A stretch of 64,000 bases of DNA from Candidatus Hydrogenedentota bacterium (lineage in GTDB: Bacteria; Hydrogenedentota; Hydrogenedentia; Hydrogenedentales; SLHB01): positions 124,001-188,000 of the forward strand of contig JAKPDK010000042.1 in the NCBI GenBank assembly GCA_029552745.1, written 5' to 3'. Below the pieces are notes generated by a model. The model saw only the letters and a program-made list of their open reading frames with translations. It was not told where the DNA came from and ran no database searches. Position numbers and translations under genes: made by a program. Below are positions 49,484-58,348 of the stretch, piece after piece; positions within the stretch are counted from its first letter, which is position 1, and each line of letters opens with the position of its first letter.

Positions 49484-49754
49484 ACCCGCGCACCCACCGT
49501 CGAACACTTACCCAGAACGGCCACGGAGTCGCCAGCTCGGGCCAGGCACTCCTACAGCACACGCGCCGGACCGCCTACGGCTGCTTCCTTCCGGACCTGA
49601 CCGGGTTTAGCGACGACGCGTTGAGTAGGACCCAACCGTCAACGCCACGTGCTCCGTACCTGACTAATGAATAAGGAGCCCTCGGGTGGGAATTCGACCT
49701 CGCTAAAGCGGATTGCGAGTACAGGACACCGCTAACTTCCCGTCTAGCGCGGGT
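49484..49754 (-). ncRNA. ffs: Large signal recognition particle RNA (Alu domain + S domain)
   Basis: On the minus strand the S-domain core GTCAGGTCCGGAAGGAAGCA is unmistakable (49577-49603 region), flanked by arms that pair as the 4.5S hairpin (about 49540-49637). Upstream lies a second conserved block of the large bacterial type: GCGCTAGACGGGAAGTTAGCGGTG split as a T-arm/Alu-like 5' domain, then CCTGTACTCGCAATCCGC and GAGGTCGAATTCCCACCCGAGG. The extreme ends pair (ACCCGCGC at the 5' end, 49747-49754, with GCGCGGGT at 49484-49491), giving a closed molecule of about 271 nt, the length of Bacillus scRNA. It guides ribosomes making membrane and secreted proteins to the membrane with Ffh. dnaX starts 42 bases downstream. 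Confidence 0.93.
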
Positions 49755-49793
49755 AAAAAGCAATTGCAGGTCTACATTCCCAAGCCTGATAAT

Positions 49794-49823
49794 AGTGTAG
49801 CAAGCTACCCCTTCTCGATTCAA
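49794..49823 (-). promoter_or_regulatory. Candidate promoter of the SRP RNA
   Basis: TTGAAT (49818-49823) and TACACT (49794-49799), 18 bases apart on the minus strand, about 40 bases before the RNA 5' end, which would imply a short processed leader. Confidence 0.45.
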
Positions 49824-50021
49824 CAACCGGTTTATCGTGGCACCCCTGAAAGCCGCTATCGGCATTAAAACAAACTACGATCCCTAAGCGCTCCTTTCAC
49901 CAAATCTCTTACGCATCCAACAATAATCACGCAGAACTGACACCTACCCTGAGACCACCAAACAATCACCAACGGTCCAAACCAAAATCCCTTTTTGTCC
50001 ACGTCCCCCGGTTATCCCTTG

Positions 50022-50128
50022 TAGGGGCGAGTCCCCGTGCTCGCCCTCCCTGTCCATCTCGGGGACTACGGTCACGCACATCCAACGCTCCCCCGTAGGG
50101 GCGAGGCATGCCCTGCCCTTACAATGTC
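50022..50128. repeat. GTAGGGGCGAG-type palindromic modules
   Basis: Two modules ('gtaggggcgagtccccgtgctcgccc' at about 50022-50048 and 'gtaggggcgaggcatgccctgccc' at about 50095-50120) separated by the same 'tccctgtcc' spacer start seen at 6453. They fill part of the 720-base gene-free stretch 49755-50475. Confidence 0.8.
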
Positions 50129-50195
50129 CATGCCCAGAACCACCTTCTCCAGCCATCCCCCAGCCTTCCCCGTAAAGGCCAATCATTAATGGGCA

Positions 50196-50303
50196 GGGCA
50201 ACCACGGGGGGTTGCCCCTACACATGTTCAGAATAGGCCCATTTTGTCCATTTCGTCCTGTTTGCATTGCGAGGAGTGCCTGCAGGCGCTCCTCGCAATG
50301 ACA
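50196..50303. repeat. Second copy of the 85-base block joined to a minimal REP hairpin
   Basis: 50196-50282 repeats 6737-6822 with few changes. It runs into a 41-base minimal element (50263-50303) in which the two outer arms of the REP core (TTGCGAGGAGTGCC and GGCGCTCCTCGCAA) are directly fused around TGCA, with the interior lost. Confidence 0.8.
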
Positions 50304-50414
50304 ATGGAGGGGTGTTTTTTGAGTAGCAGAGTAATTTTCTAGAAAAGGGCGACTACTCAAAAAGGCTCTTTACGAACTTCTGGTATATAGTCACCTTGTA
50401 AAAGGCGACCACCA

Positions 50415-50450
50415 AAGGAAGACCCCCGCGGGATTCCCGCGGGGGTCCAA
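50415..50450 (-). terminator. Terminator of the porin gene
   Basis: A 12-bp GC-rich perfect stem (GACCCCCGCGGG / CCCGCGGGGGTC, arms 50436-50447 and 50421-50432) with a three-base loop, followed on the minus strand by TTCCTTT; 26 bases after the porin stop. The T tract is modest. Confidence 0.75.
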
Positions 50451-50475
50451 AACAGTCAACACTGACTAGGCAACA

Positions 50476-52056
50476 TTAGAAGGCAAGTTTCGTCTCGACC
50501 CACAGATAATCTGCATCGTCGGAGTCGCTACCGCCATTGAACAACAAGCCGTTAAGGCTGTTGAAGTTGCCGTCGGCCAAGCCGTCACCCGTGAACAGGT
50601 GCGACCAACCTGCCTGGAAGCTCAGGTCTTCACTGTAGTTGTAGGTCGCAACCAGCTCGACTTCCCAGCCAAGGTCGCTGTCGTTGCTGTCTGTCCAGAA
50701 GCTAAGCGCCGGAGCAATCGGTATGCGGAACCGACCAAAGTCGAAGTAAACCGGAGAATCAAATTCGGCGTCTGCCTCGAAGTAGGAGACGTTCAGCTCA
50801 AGTTTGACACTCTCGGTCGGCATGGCGCTCACGCCACCACGGTAAATGAGCACATTCGACAGATCCGTGAAGTCGATGAACTTGCTGTACTCCCAGTTGG
50901 AGAACAGACGGTTGAAGCTCACGCTGGCTTCCGGTCTGTCAAACGGCCACCACCACTCAAACCAACTGATGTCGCGGTTGTCTTCGCCACCAAGGTAAGC
51001 AGCGCCCAAGTACACCCGGGGCTGCCATGCCATGTCAAACGTGTAACCCAACTCAAGGTTCAATGCCCAGCTGTCATAGTCGGCTTCATCATCACCGTAC
51101 AAGAACGGCTTGAACAAGAACCCAACCTGACCGGCATCACCCCATTGATATGCCGCTTCGGCTTCAAAGTCAAACGCACCAATCGTGCCAGCTCCGCGGA
51201 GGCCGACCGTGTGAATGTTGGTCACATCGTAGTCATCTACACCAAACCAGTCTTCCAGCCACTCTACGAACCAAATGAAATTGGTATCGTTCAGGCTGCG
51301 AGCATCACGCACCCACATCCAGTAGGCATCAATCGTGATGTTCTCAAGGCCTTTGTAGCTACCGTAAACACCATAGAACCAGACATCGCCGTCTTCTTCC
51401 GTAACGCCGGCTTCTGCCAATTCCGCCGCCCATGCATCCACGCTGAATACGTCGGTCGCATAGGTCAGACGCAACGCGTCAAACGAAAGACCCCACGGCC
51501 CCTGATTCTTGTCATTCACACCGACCAGCCACTGGCTGCCGAAGCTGAGCTCTTGACGACCGATACGAGCACGAAGCGGTAAGCCCCACATCTCGTTCGC
51601 TTCGATGTAGGCTTGATAGACTTCTACGTCGTCCACACTGACCGAGCGCGCATCTGCCCCCGTGATCCAGTTCGAACGGAAGTCTTCGCCCCAAATGTCG
51701 TAACTGTCAAGCTCAATAAACGCACTCACTTCGTTCGTGAAGTCCGCCTTCACGTTCAAACGCGTGCGCTGCTCGACATAGTCCAGATCGTTACCTTCGC
51801 TGTCCCAGGCAAACGGGCTCAGAATACCAATCCCGTTCCCAATGCCACCAAACGTCCCAATAGGACGCGCCGACAGCGTATTGAAACCCGCCAGAGCCGG
51901 CCAACGAAGACGCGCCGCACCCGGGCTCGTAAACGTGTTCATGTAATAGTTAGCGCGAATCCGCAGCTCGCCGCCTACTTGAACCGTCTGCAATTCCGCA
52001 AACGCAGCGCCGGCTACGAGAACCGCTGCTAGAGTTACAAGCAATGTTTTACGCAT
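50476..52056 (-). CDS. Outer membrane beta-barrel porin, alginate-export type
   Basis: A 526-residue outer-membrane barrel. Signal peptide with AGAAFA cleavage around residue 20, then VQVGGELRIRANYYM, alternating amphipathic strands ending on aromatic residues, the YVEQRTRLNVKADFTNEVSAF start typical of the alginate-export (AlgE-like) family, an LRARIGRQELSFGSQWLVG strand, acidic loops with many Asp/Trp, and a C-terminal strand ending in phenylalanine (WVETKLAF), the recognition signal of the BAM complex. It is probably an abundant general or polysaccharide-linked porin: it has a consensus promoter, a ~240-nt leader, AGGAG at the start and its own terminator. The substrate is not predictable. 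Confidence 0.85.
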   Translation of the reverse strand: MRKTLLVTLAAVLVAGAAFAELQTVQVGGELRIRANYYMNTFTSPGAARLRWPALAGFNTLSARPIGTFGGIGNGIGILSPFAWDSEGNDLDYVEQRTRLNVKADFTNEVSAFIELDSYDIWGEDFRSNWITGADARSVSVDDVEVYQAYIEANEMWGLPLRARIGRQELSFGSQWLVGVNDKNQGPWGLSFDALRLTYATDVFSVDAWAAELAEAGVTEEDGDVWFYGVYGSYKGLENITIDAYWMWVRDARSLNDTNFIWFVEWLEDWFGVDDYDVTNIHTVGLRGAGTIGAFDFEAEAAYQWGDAGQVGFLFKPFLYGDDEADYDSWALNLELGYTFDMAWQPRVYLGAAYLGGEDNRDISWFEWWWPFDRPEASVSFNRLFSNWEYSKFIDFTDLSNVLIYRGGVSAMPTESVKLELNVSYFEADAEFDSPVYFDFGRFRIPIAPALSFWTDSNDSDLGWEVELVATYNYSEDLSFQAGWSHLFTGDGLADGNFNSLNGLLFNGGSDSDDADYLWVETKLAF

Positions 52057-52303
52057 TGTGCGTAATCTCCTTTTGTTATTTGTTTACTCGCACTCGGCGG
52101 AACAAGAAACTTCCGCCATTACGAACGTTATCCAACCGAATCTATGGACACATCACACGATGACGACCCTTGGAAAGAACACGCTGGTTCTCTCTTGCAT
52201 CCCTCCTTCCGTCTCCAAATTAGGATCGTCAAGGATGTTTTTGTTATGACTCGCTTCCGCAAAGGCATTCCCACTTCCGAATGCCCCGTCCATGTTCCTC
52301 GTC

Positions 52304-52332
52304 AATATACCAGATTTGTCTCTTCGTGTCAA
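52304..52332 (-). promoter_or_regulatory. Consensus sigma-70 promoter of the porin gene
   Basis: Minus-strand TTGACA (52327-52332), exactly 17 bases, then TATATT (52304-52309). Transcription would start near 52297, giving a leader of about 240 bases. Confidence 0.85.
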
Positions 52333-52432
52333 GAGCTTATCTCCACAAAATCTAGTACGTAGGCGTTACGCTACCACAAACCAATAGGCTAGATCAAACG
52401 GGTGTAGTCGCCCCCTACGGTTCCCCCAGCCC

Positions 52433-52628
52433 TGTCATTGCGAGGAGTGCCGTCAGGCGCGACGTGGCAATCCCTTTAGGTATTCGGTAATCATCCCAAC
52501 CTCTGTTACACGCCACCTTGCGCTGCGCGGTTATGGAGATTGCTTCGTCACTCGGAGACTCGCGCCTCGCAATGACAATAGAACGTATAAACCAATTGTC
52601 TATCTCCTCGATACCGTGTCAAAGGTTT
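52433..52628. repeat. Complete composite repeat element (REP core plus flank module)
   Basis: The core runs from TGTCATTGCGAGGA (52433) to CCTCGCAATGACA (52577), followed by the outer module in reverse sense (…CTCGATACCGTGTCAAAGGTTT, to 52628). It fills the middle of the 713-base gap 52057-52770 between the porin promoter and the DUF2007 promoter. Confidence 0.8.
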
Positions 52629-52742
52629 CTGCACTTATGCATTCTACCTTTCCGGTAAAAACGCATCAGGAACGTCGCAACAGGTAAACCTTTGACCCGA
52701 AATTACGCAAACCTAATGTATATTCTTATTGTGTTGGCATGT

Positions 52743-52751
52743 GCTATGATA
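52743..52751 (+). promoter_or_regulatory. Extended -10 element of the DUF2007 gene
   Basis: TGCTATGAT (TGn plus TATGAT) ends 19 bases before ATG 52771. No convincing -35. Confidence 0.45.
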
Positions 52752-52770
52752 ACGCCTATGGAGATGCGGC

Positions 52771-53031
52771 ATGACTGAAGATTTTCCTTCGGAAGAGACT
52801 CAATACACGGAACTCCAGGTTGTCTACCAATGTTGGAACGAAAATGAAGCCGCAGTGATAGTATCTTTCTTAGAAGGGTGCGGTATTCGAGCGTTGACAC
52901 GACGGGAACTACCTTATGGTGTCTTCCCGGTCAGCGTCGGAAAACTAGGGGAAATCCAAGTCTGTGTGGCTTCCCAAGACGCCCAAAAGGCATTGACGTT
53001 ACTCGAGGAAGCCCAGGGCGAGGCTACTTAA
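52771..53031 (+). CDS. DUF2007-type putative signal-transducing protein
   Basis: An 86-residue cytosolic protein matching the DUF2007 pattern: a first strand ELQVVYQCWNENEAAVIVSFLEGCGIRAL, in which a helix follows the strand, then GVFPVSVGKLGEIQVCVASQDAQKALTLLEEA split as a strand and C-terminal helix. The fold is a small GlnB-like ferredoxin fold and the family's role is unknown. GGAGATG is upstream of ATG 52771. Monocistronic, convergent with tex (14-base gap). Confidence 0.8.
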   Translation: MTEDFPSEETQYTELQVVYQCWNENEAAVIVSFLEGCGIRALTRRELPYGVFPVSVGKLGEIQVCVASQDAQKALTLLEEAQGEAT

Positions 53032-53045
53032 ACGTCGAGATACCG

Positions 53046-55511
53046 TCATTTGCCCGTAAACTTTTCCCGTAGCGCTGCCAACTGTTCCGCCAAGAGGGTG
53101 TTGAACGCCCCCGAAGAATCAGAAAACGCGGGTTGCCGTTCGGGTTTCTCTTTTGCGGGCCGTGAGGGACGTTCTTCCTTGCGTTTGGACACGGCGACGT
53201 CCCGCCGCCTCGTTTGTCTTTTTTCTTCATCCTTTGGGGTGGAAGCCACCTCCGTTTCGGCGGTTTTGGCCCGACTGCGGCGTTTTTCCTCTTGGACACG
53301 TTCTGTGTTTCTGCGTTCCCGCTGCGGTTTTTCCCGTCGTGGGGGCGCCGTATGGACATTTTTCATCGACAAAGAGATCCGAGGACTCTCTTTGTCCACT
53401 TTGATCACCCGGACGCGAACCACATCCCCCACTTTGACTAAAGCATGAGGGTCGCCTACAAACTGCGGGGATAATTCTGAGAGGTGTACCAATCCGTCTT
53501 GCCCCACCCCAATGTCCACAAATACACCGAAATCGATCACATTCGTCACGACCCCTTCCAGGACCATCCCGACTTCCAGGTCTTGAACGGAACATACGTC
53601 GTGACGGAACCGCGGCACTCGGAATTCGCGGCGAGGGTCTCGGCTAGGTACAAGCAACTCTCGACGAATATCTTCTAACGTGAGCTCTCCGATAACTCCC
53701 GTAGCAAACGGTCGTAAGTCAACATCGGCTAGCAAGGCTTCGTTTCTAAACAACTCAGGTACAGGCACCTTAAAATGTTCCGCGATCCGAGCCACCACAG
53801 GATAGGCTTCGGGGTGAATCGCCGTCGCATCCAACGGGTTTTCGCCGTCCTTTACCCGTAAAAAGCCGGCACACTGTTCATACACGGAGGGCGTAATACC
53901 TTCGACGCTCAACAACTGTTCGCGCGATGCAAATCGTCCTAGCTCGCCACGTTTTTGAACAATACGCGATGCTATTTTGGGAGACACGCCACTGACGTAG
54001 CTCAAGAGCGTTGCTGAGGCACGGTTCAAATCAACACCCACCCGATTCACGCACGAGGATACCGCACGCCGCAGACCTTCCCGCAAACGCTTCTGATCGA
54101 CATCGTGCTGATATTGCCCCAACCCGATCATACGAGGTTCGACCTTCACGAGTTCACTGAGCGGGTCTTGCAAACGCCGTGCAACCGACACAGCCCGTCG
54201 AACCGGCACAGGAACGTTCGGCAACTCTGCTTGTCCCAAGGGCGACGTCGCACAAGCCGTCAATGCTGACTCGTTGACAAACGTGCAGAATACGTCGCGC
54301 AATCCACCCGTAGACAAAAGATTTCGGAAGAATACAGCCACTTCGCGGCCGCTGGGACCGTTTCCGATCGCAATCGCTTGAATCGCATGTCGCTGAATCA
54401 GCGATAGAAATTCCTCCGTCGTAGCCGCACCATCATCTTCGTCATTAGCCCGAAAACGCAGAAAAATGTGCTCCAACAACGTTCCAGACCCGTCCACAAC
54501 GGCTACCGTTAATCGGCGAGGCTCTAGAACGTCCACTCCTATCACCGGAATCTGTCCCGCTGGAGCTGCCAACAGCACATTCTCTATGTTCACCCGGAAA
54601 ACTTTAATCGCGTCCTCGTCCGCCCGATTCTTGAGAAACTCAAACACATCATTTTCAATGGCAGGACGGATCAAGTGATAATAAGCGTCTTCAACCGCTC
54701 GCCGTAAGAATGGCTCAAACGGAGAATCCTTCTCCCGCACAATCCGCTCGACAATCTCGTCAATAATGCGGCCGTCGTCCACCTTAAGTTCTATGCGAAG
54801 AATGCCCTCTTTCACCCCCCGCTGCGCCGCCAAGTACCGATGAGAGGGTATGGTCATAACCGCATCCGAAAAAGAATAATAGGCTTCGTATTTCGTCTTC
54901 TTGCCCTCGGCATTTTTCGTGGGATAGGTCGCGACGATGCCTTCGCGGAACATAGCGTTCCGTACCACTCCTCGTATTTCGGGATCATAAGAAAGCCGTT
55001 CCGCCACAATGTTGCAGGCGCCTTCCATCGCCTCTTCCGCAGAGGACACCGAACGTTCCGGTACCGCAAAGGTCTCCGCATAGCCCATTAACCCCAAGTG
55101 ATTCAGTTGTTGGTTCCACAAATAATCAGCAAGGGGTTCCAAGCCTTTTTCTCGGGCAATCATTCCCTTTGTGCGCTGCTTTTTGCGGAAAGGCAAAAAG
55201 ATATCTTCCAACACCCCGCGGTCTGTACAAGTTTCAATCGCCTGACGCAGGCTTTCTGTCAAGACACCTTGTTCCGAGAGCGTTTTCAGAATGGTCGCCC
55301 GCCGTTCTTCTAAAGACCGATGATATGTATAACGGTCAAAAATGGCTTCTAGCTGGGCTTCATTCAGATTTCCCGTCACGTCTTTTCGATATCGGGCAAG
55401 AAACGGAATGGTAGCGCCCCCACTCAGCAGGTTCATCACGCCTCCCACTTGAGCAGGACTGAGTTCGAGCTCTTCCGCCACACGTTGAACAATCTGGTCA
55501 TCAATCATCAT
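53046..55511 (-). CDS. tex: Tex-family RNA-binding transcription accessory protein
   Basis: An 821-residue Tex protein, related to eukaryotic Spt6, binding RNA and the transcription or translation machinery. N-terminal helix-turn-helix region (ELELSPAQVGGVMNLLSGGATIPFLARYRKDVTG spans the Tex_N signature), YqgF/RNase H-like domain (PVIGVDVLEPRRLTVAVVD), helix-hairpin-helix pair (VNRASATLLSYVSGVSPKIASRIV), then an S1 domain (GMVLEGVVTNVIDFGVFVDIG). The family usually ends soon after S1; here a ~100-residue Arg/Lys/Glu-rich tail follows, ending AALREKFTGK. GGAG lies six bases before ATG 55511; the ATG four codons earlier is less likely. Single gene. Confidence 0.95.
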   Translation of the reverse strand: MMIDDQIVQRVAEELELSPAQVGGVMNLLSGGATIPFLARYRKDVTGNLNEAQLEAIFDRYTYHRSLEERRATILKTLSEQGVLTESLRQAIETCTDRGVLEDIFLPFRKKQRTKGMIAREKGLEPLADYLWNQQLNHLGLMGYAETFAVPERSVSSAEEAMEGACNIVAERLSYDPEIRGVVRNAMFREGIVATYPTKNAEGKKTKYEAYYSFSDAVMTIPSHRYLAAQRGVKEGILRIELKVDDGRIIDEIVERIVREKDSPFEPFLRRAVEDAYYHLIRPAIENDVFEFLKNRADEDAIKVFRVNIENVLLAAPAGQIPVIGVDVLEPRRLTVAVVDGSGTLLEHIFLRFRANDEDDGAATTEEFLSLIQRHAIQAIAIGNGPSGREVAVFFRNLLSTGGLRDVFCTFVNESALTACATSPLGQAELPNVPVPVRRAVSVARRLQDPLSELVKVEPRMIGLGQYQHDVDQKRLREGLRRAVSSCVNRVGVDLNRASATLLSYVSGVSPKIASRIVQKRGELGRFASREQLLSVEGITPSVYEQCAGFLRVKDGENPLDATAIHPEAYPVVARIAEHFKVPVPELFRNEALLADVDLRPFATGVIGELTLEDIRRELLVPSRDPRREFRVPRFRHDVCSVQDLEVGMVLEGVVTNVIDFGVFVDIGVGQDGLVHLSELSPQFVGDPHALVKVGDVVRVRVIKVDKESPRISLSMKNVHTAPPRREKPQRERRNTERVQEEKRRSRAKTAETEVASTPKDEEKRQTRRRDVAVSKRKEERPSRPAKEKPERQPAFSDSSGAFNTLLAEQLAALREKFTGK

Positions 55512-55782
55512 TTTGCGCTCCATTCAACAGAACACTACGAACACTTCTTCGCACAAAAACACAAATATACACGGCCTTTCTCCACCTGAACCCTATTTGA
55601 AATGCGCCGGGCGGCGGGAAAAACTTCAGGTAAACCTCATCGGCAACGTAGCCCAGACTTCTCAAGAACGCGCCGAAATGTCCACACAGTCCATGTGGGA
55701 GGTTACCGCGCTCTTCTTGCGCCTAGTACCTTGCAAGTGTACCAAAATACCCTTAACTCGTACAAACTTCCTGTCTAGGCCT

Positions 55783-58317
55783 TCACAATATCCCATACGG
55801 ATCTAAATCGACTTTGATATCTACCCCCGATGCCCCTGGACCCCGTCGCAGCGATTCCACAACGGCTCGTACCAGTGCATGCAGCCACTTCGCATGGGGC
55901 GAAAGAAATCCAACATTCCACCGGTATTTTTTTCGAACTCTCGGAACGAGTCCCGGCGCAGGTCCCAATATCGCGGTATGCGTATATCCTGACTCTTTAC
56001 GATACGCACGGGCAATTTTCTGCGCCGTTGCAGCCGCACGCTCCGCACGAACGGGATCTTCTGATTCCAACAACACATTCGCCATACGACGGAAGGGCGG
56101 ATAACCGGCTCCCTGCCGGTTCACGATTTCCTGTTCGTAAAAAGATTGATAGTCATGGGTAGCGGCACAACAAATCGCGTAATGTTTGGGACGATACGTC
56201 TGAATAATGACTTCTCCCGGTAAATCCCCCCTGCCGGAACGACCACCTACCTGCGTTAGCAACTGAAACGTTTGCTCGGAGGCCCGAAAATCCGGAAATC
56301 CAAGACCACTGTCGGCATTTAATACCCCGACAAGCGTCACATACGGATAATCATGCCCCTTGGCAATCATTTGGGTCCCCACCAAAATATCAATTTCCCG
56401 CGCCGCAAGGCGCCCGAGAATCTTCGCGTGTCCTCCCTTCCCGGATGTTGTGTCGGCATCCATACGTTCCACGCGGCGGTCGGGAAACATATGTCGCAGG
56501 GTTTCTTCCACTTTTTGTGTGCCCTGCCCCAAAAAAAGAAGGGTCTGAAAACCACACTCCCCACAAACCTGAGGGACGTCCGTCCGGCGATTGCAATAAT
56601 GGCACACCAGTGCCGCCCCCTTAGCATGGTAGGTCATGCTGACATGGCAATCCACGCACGTGGCGCTCCAACCACACATTGGACAAAGCACGAAGGGCGC
56701 AAACCCGCGTCGGTTCAGTAATAGCAGTACCTGTTCCTCAACATCCATTCGTTGACGAATGGCTTCTTCCAAGCGCCGAGAAAAAAACGGCGCACTTCCC
56801 ACTTCCCTGGTTTCCGCGCGCATATCCACGATCTCAACCCGCGGGAGCGCGGCGGAAAGGGCACGACGCGTTAACATCAACTGCCCAAACTTTCCTCGCT
56901 CGGCGTTATACGACGACTCCAACGAAGGTGTGGCCGAGCCTAGTACGCAAACAGCTTGAGCCAATTTTGCCCGCATTACCGCCACGTCCCGCGCATGGTA
57001 CCGTGGGGCAGGGTCGGCTTGCTTGTAAGATAAATCATGTTCCTCATCCACGACAAGGAGTCCCAGATTCGCTACGGGCGCAAAAATCGCTGAACGCGCG
57101 CCCACGACAATCCGCACTTCGCCCCGCCAAGCCCGTCGCCATTCGTCATAGCGCTCCCCGGGGCTCAAGCCGCTGTGTAACACGGCAATATCCGTATCAA
57201 ACCGCGCCTTAAACCTCGCTACGGTCTGCGGCGTCAACGAGATCTCCGGAACGAGAATAATCGCGTTTTTCCCTAACGAGAGCACGTATTCCACTGCTTG
57301 AAGATACACCTCGGTTTTGCCCGAGCCTGTTATCCCTTGAAGCAAGAAGGTTCGAAAACTTCCCGCGTCCACTGCCTCGACGATCTCACGCCAAGCCGCT
57401 TCTTGCTCCTCGTTCAGCGCCGGTTTCACGCGGGTCTTTTCATCCACGGCAAACTCCGGAAGACGATAAGATTCCCGATGCTCAAGGCGAACCAATCCCT
57501 TGCGTTCCAGTGCGCGCAACACCTCGAGCGAAACAGAATGTTTCTCATAGAGGATGGGGGCCATTCGCTCGGGCTCGCCGTGCAACAAATCCAAGTAGAC
57601 GGCCGCCTGTCGCGGTGCCCTGCGCTGCAATTCCAGCAGCGATTCCTCCTCCAAGATTCGATCTTCTTCCAAACAAACGAAAAGTTCTAACTTTTCAGAA
57701 ACCTGCTGTTCTACGAGAGAAGGAGCCTCCACAATGACGTTTCGCTTCAACAGCGTCGTCAACTCCCTGCTCAAGTCCTTGACGCCCACCACGCGACAAA
57801 GGTCCCGCTCGGTCAACGTTCCCGCACGATACAAGGCTTCCACGATCGCCTTTTGTTTTTCCGTAAACCTTGCGGATGTCAAGCCTTCGGGGTGAAGCAT
57901 GAACCGTCGTTGCGCATGCATACGGGCTCCGGGAGGCGCCGCAGCATGGAGCGCTTCCCCAAGGCTACAGCAATAATACTCTGACATCCAGGTACACAGA
58001 TGTAGAACTTCTTCCGTAAAAATCGGCTCTTCATCCGGCAAGTCAACAATACTTTTAACGGACTTTAGATCGGTCTCTTCGGACAACTGCACAACATATC
58101 CCATGCGAAGTCTATTTTGAACCGGTGCCAGGGCGCGCATGCCCACCGCAATGCGGGACTGTAACTCCGGAGGAACGGCGTACGTCAACGGGCTAGGAAG
58201 AGATAAGGGGAATGCAATCGTCGCAAAAGGAGCCGAGCGGCACCCGCTCACTTGCGTCCATTGCCTGGCTTTGTTAGGAAAAGCGTCGGGTGAGGCTTTT
58301 GACGAGTTGTCATTCAC
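55783..58317 (-). CDS. priA: Primosomal replication restart helicase
   Basis: About 844 residues; a DEAH-type 3'-5' helicase that reloads the replisome at stalled forks. N-terminal DNA-binding domain (PLSLPSPLTYAVPPELQSRI), Walker A LLQGITGSGKTEVYLQAVEY, Walker B VVDEEHDLSYKQ, motif III VLGSATPSLES, a zinc-binding insertion with four CxxC pairs (CPMCGWSATCVDC, CHYCNRR, CGECG), motif V GTQMIAKGHDYPYVTLV, and motif VI TQVGGRSGRG. The start is unsure: GTG 58317 lies after the HNH stop; an upstream ATG at 58407 would overlap the HNH gene by 59 bases. It is co-oriented with, and probably expressed from, the HNH gene. Confidence 0.94.
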   Translation of the reverse strand: MNDNSSKASPDAFPNKARQWTQVSGCRSAPFATIAFPLSLPSPLTYAVPPELQSRIAVGMRALAPVQNRLRMGYVVQLSEETDLKSVKSIVDLPDEEPIFTEEVLHLCTWMSEYYCCSLGEALHAAAPPGARMHAQRRFMLHPEGLTSARFTEKQKAIVEALYRAGTLTERDLCRVVGVKDLSRELTTLLKRNVIVEAPSLVEQQVSEKLELFVCLEEDRILEEESLLELQRRAPRQAAVYLDLLHGEPERMAPILYEKHSVSLEVLRALERKGLVRLEHRESYRLPEFAVDEKTRVKPALNEEQEAAWREIVEAVDAGSFRTFLLQGITGSGKTEVYLQAVEYVLSLGKNAIILVPEISLTPQTVARFKARFDTDIAVLHSGLSPGERYDEWRRAWRGEVRIVVGARSAIFAPVANLGLLVVDEEHDLSYKQADPAPRYHARDVAVMRAKLAQAVCVLGSATPSLESSYNAERGKFGQLMLTRRALSAALPRVEIVDMRAETREVGSAPFFSRRLEEAIRQRMDVEEQVLLLLNRRGFAPFVLCPMCGWSATCVDCHVSMTYHAKGAALVCHYCNRRTDVPQVCGECGFQTLLFLGQGTQKVEETLRHMFPDRRVERMDADTTSGKGGHAKILGRLAAREIDILVGTQMIAKGHDYPYVTLVGVLNADSGLGFPDFRASEQTFQLLTQVGGRSGRGDLPGEVIIQTYRPKHYAICCAATHDYQSFYEQEIVNRQGAGYPPFRRMANVLLESEDPVRAERAAATAQKIARAYRKESGYTHTAILGPAPGLVPRVRKKYRWNVGFLSPHAKWLHALVRAVVESLRRGPGASGVDIKVDLDPYGIL

Positions 58318-58348
58318 GGCAAGAACTGGTCTATCTGGTTTCCCGCCG

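Noticed and set aside
49575-49865. 96-codon minus-strand open frame upstream of dnaX
   Set aside because: It lies in the SRP RNA gene and its promoter; the RNA structure explains the sequence.
50599-51582. 327-codon plus-strand open frame inside the porin gene
   Set aside because: Antisense to a gene with signal peptide, barrel strands, promoter and terminator; no family resemblance.
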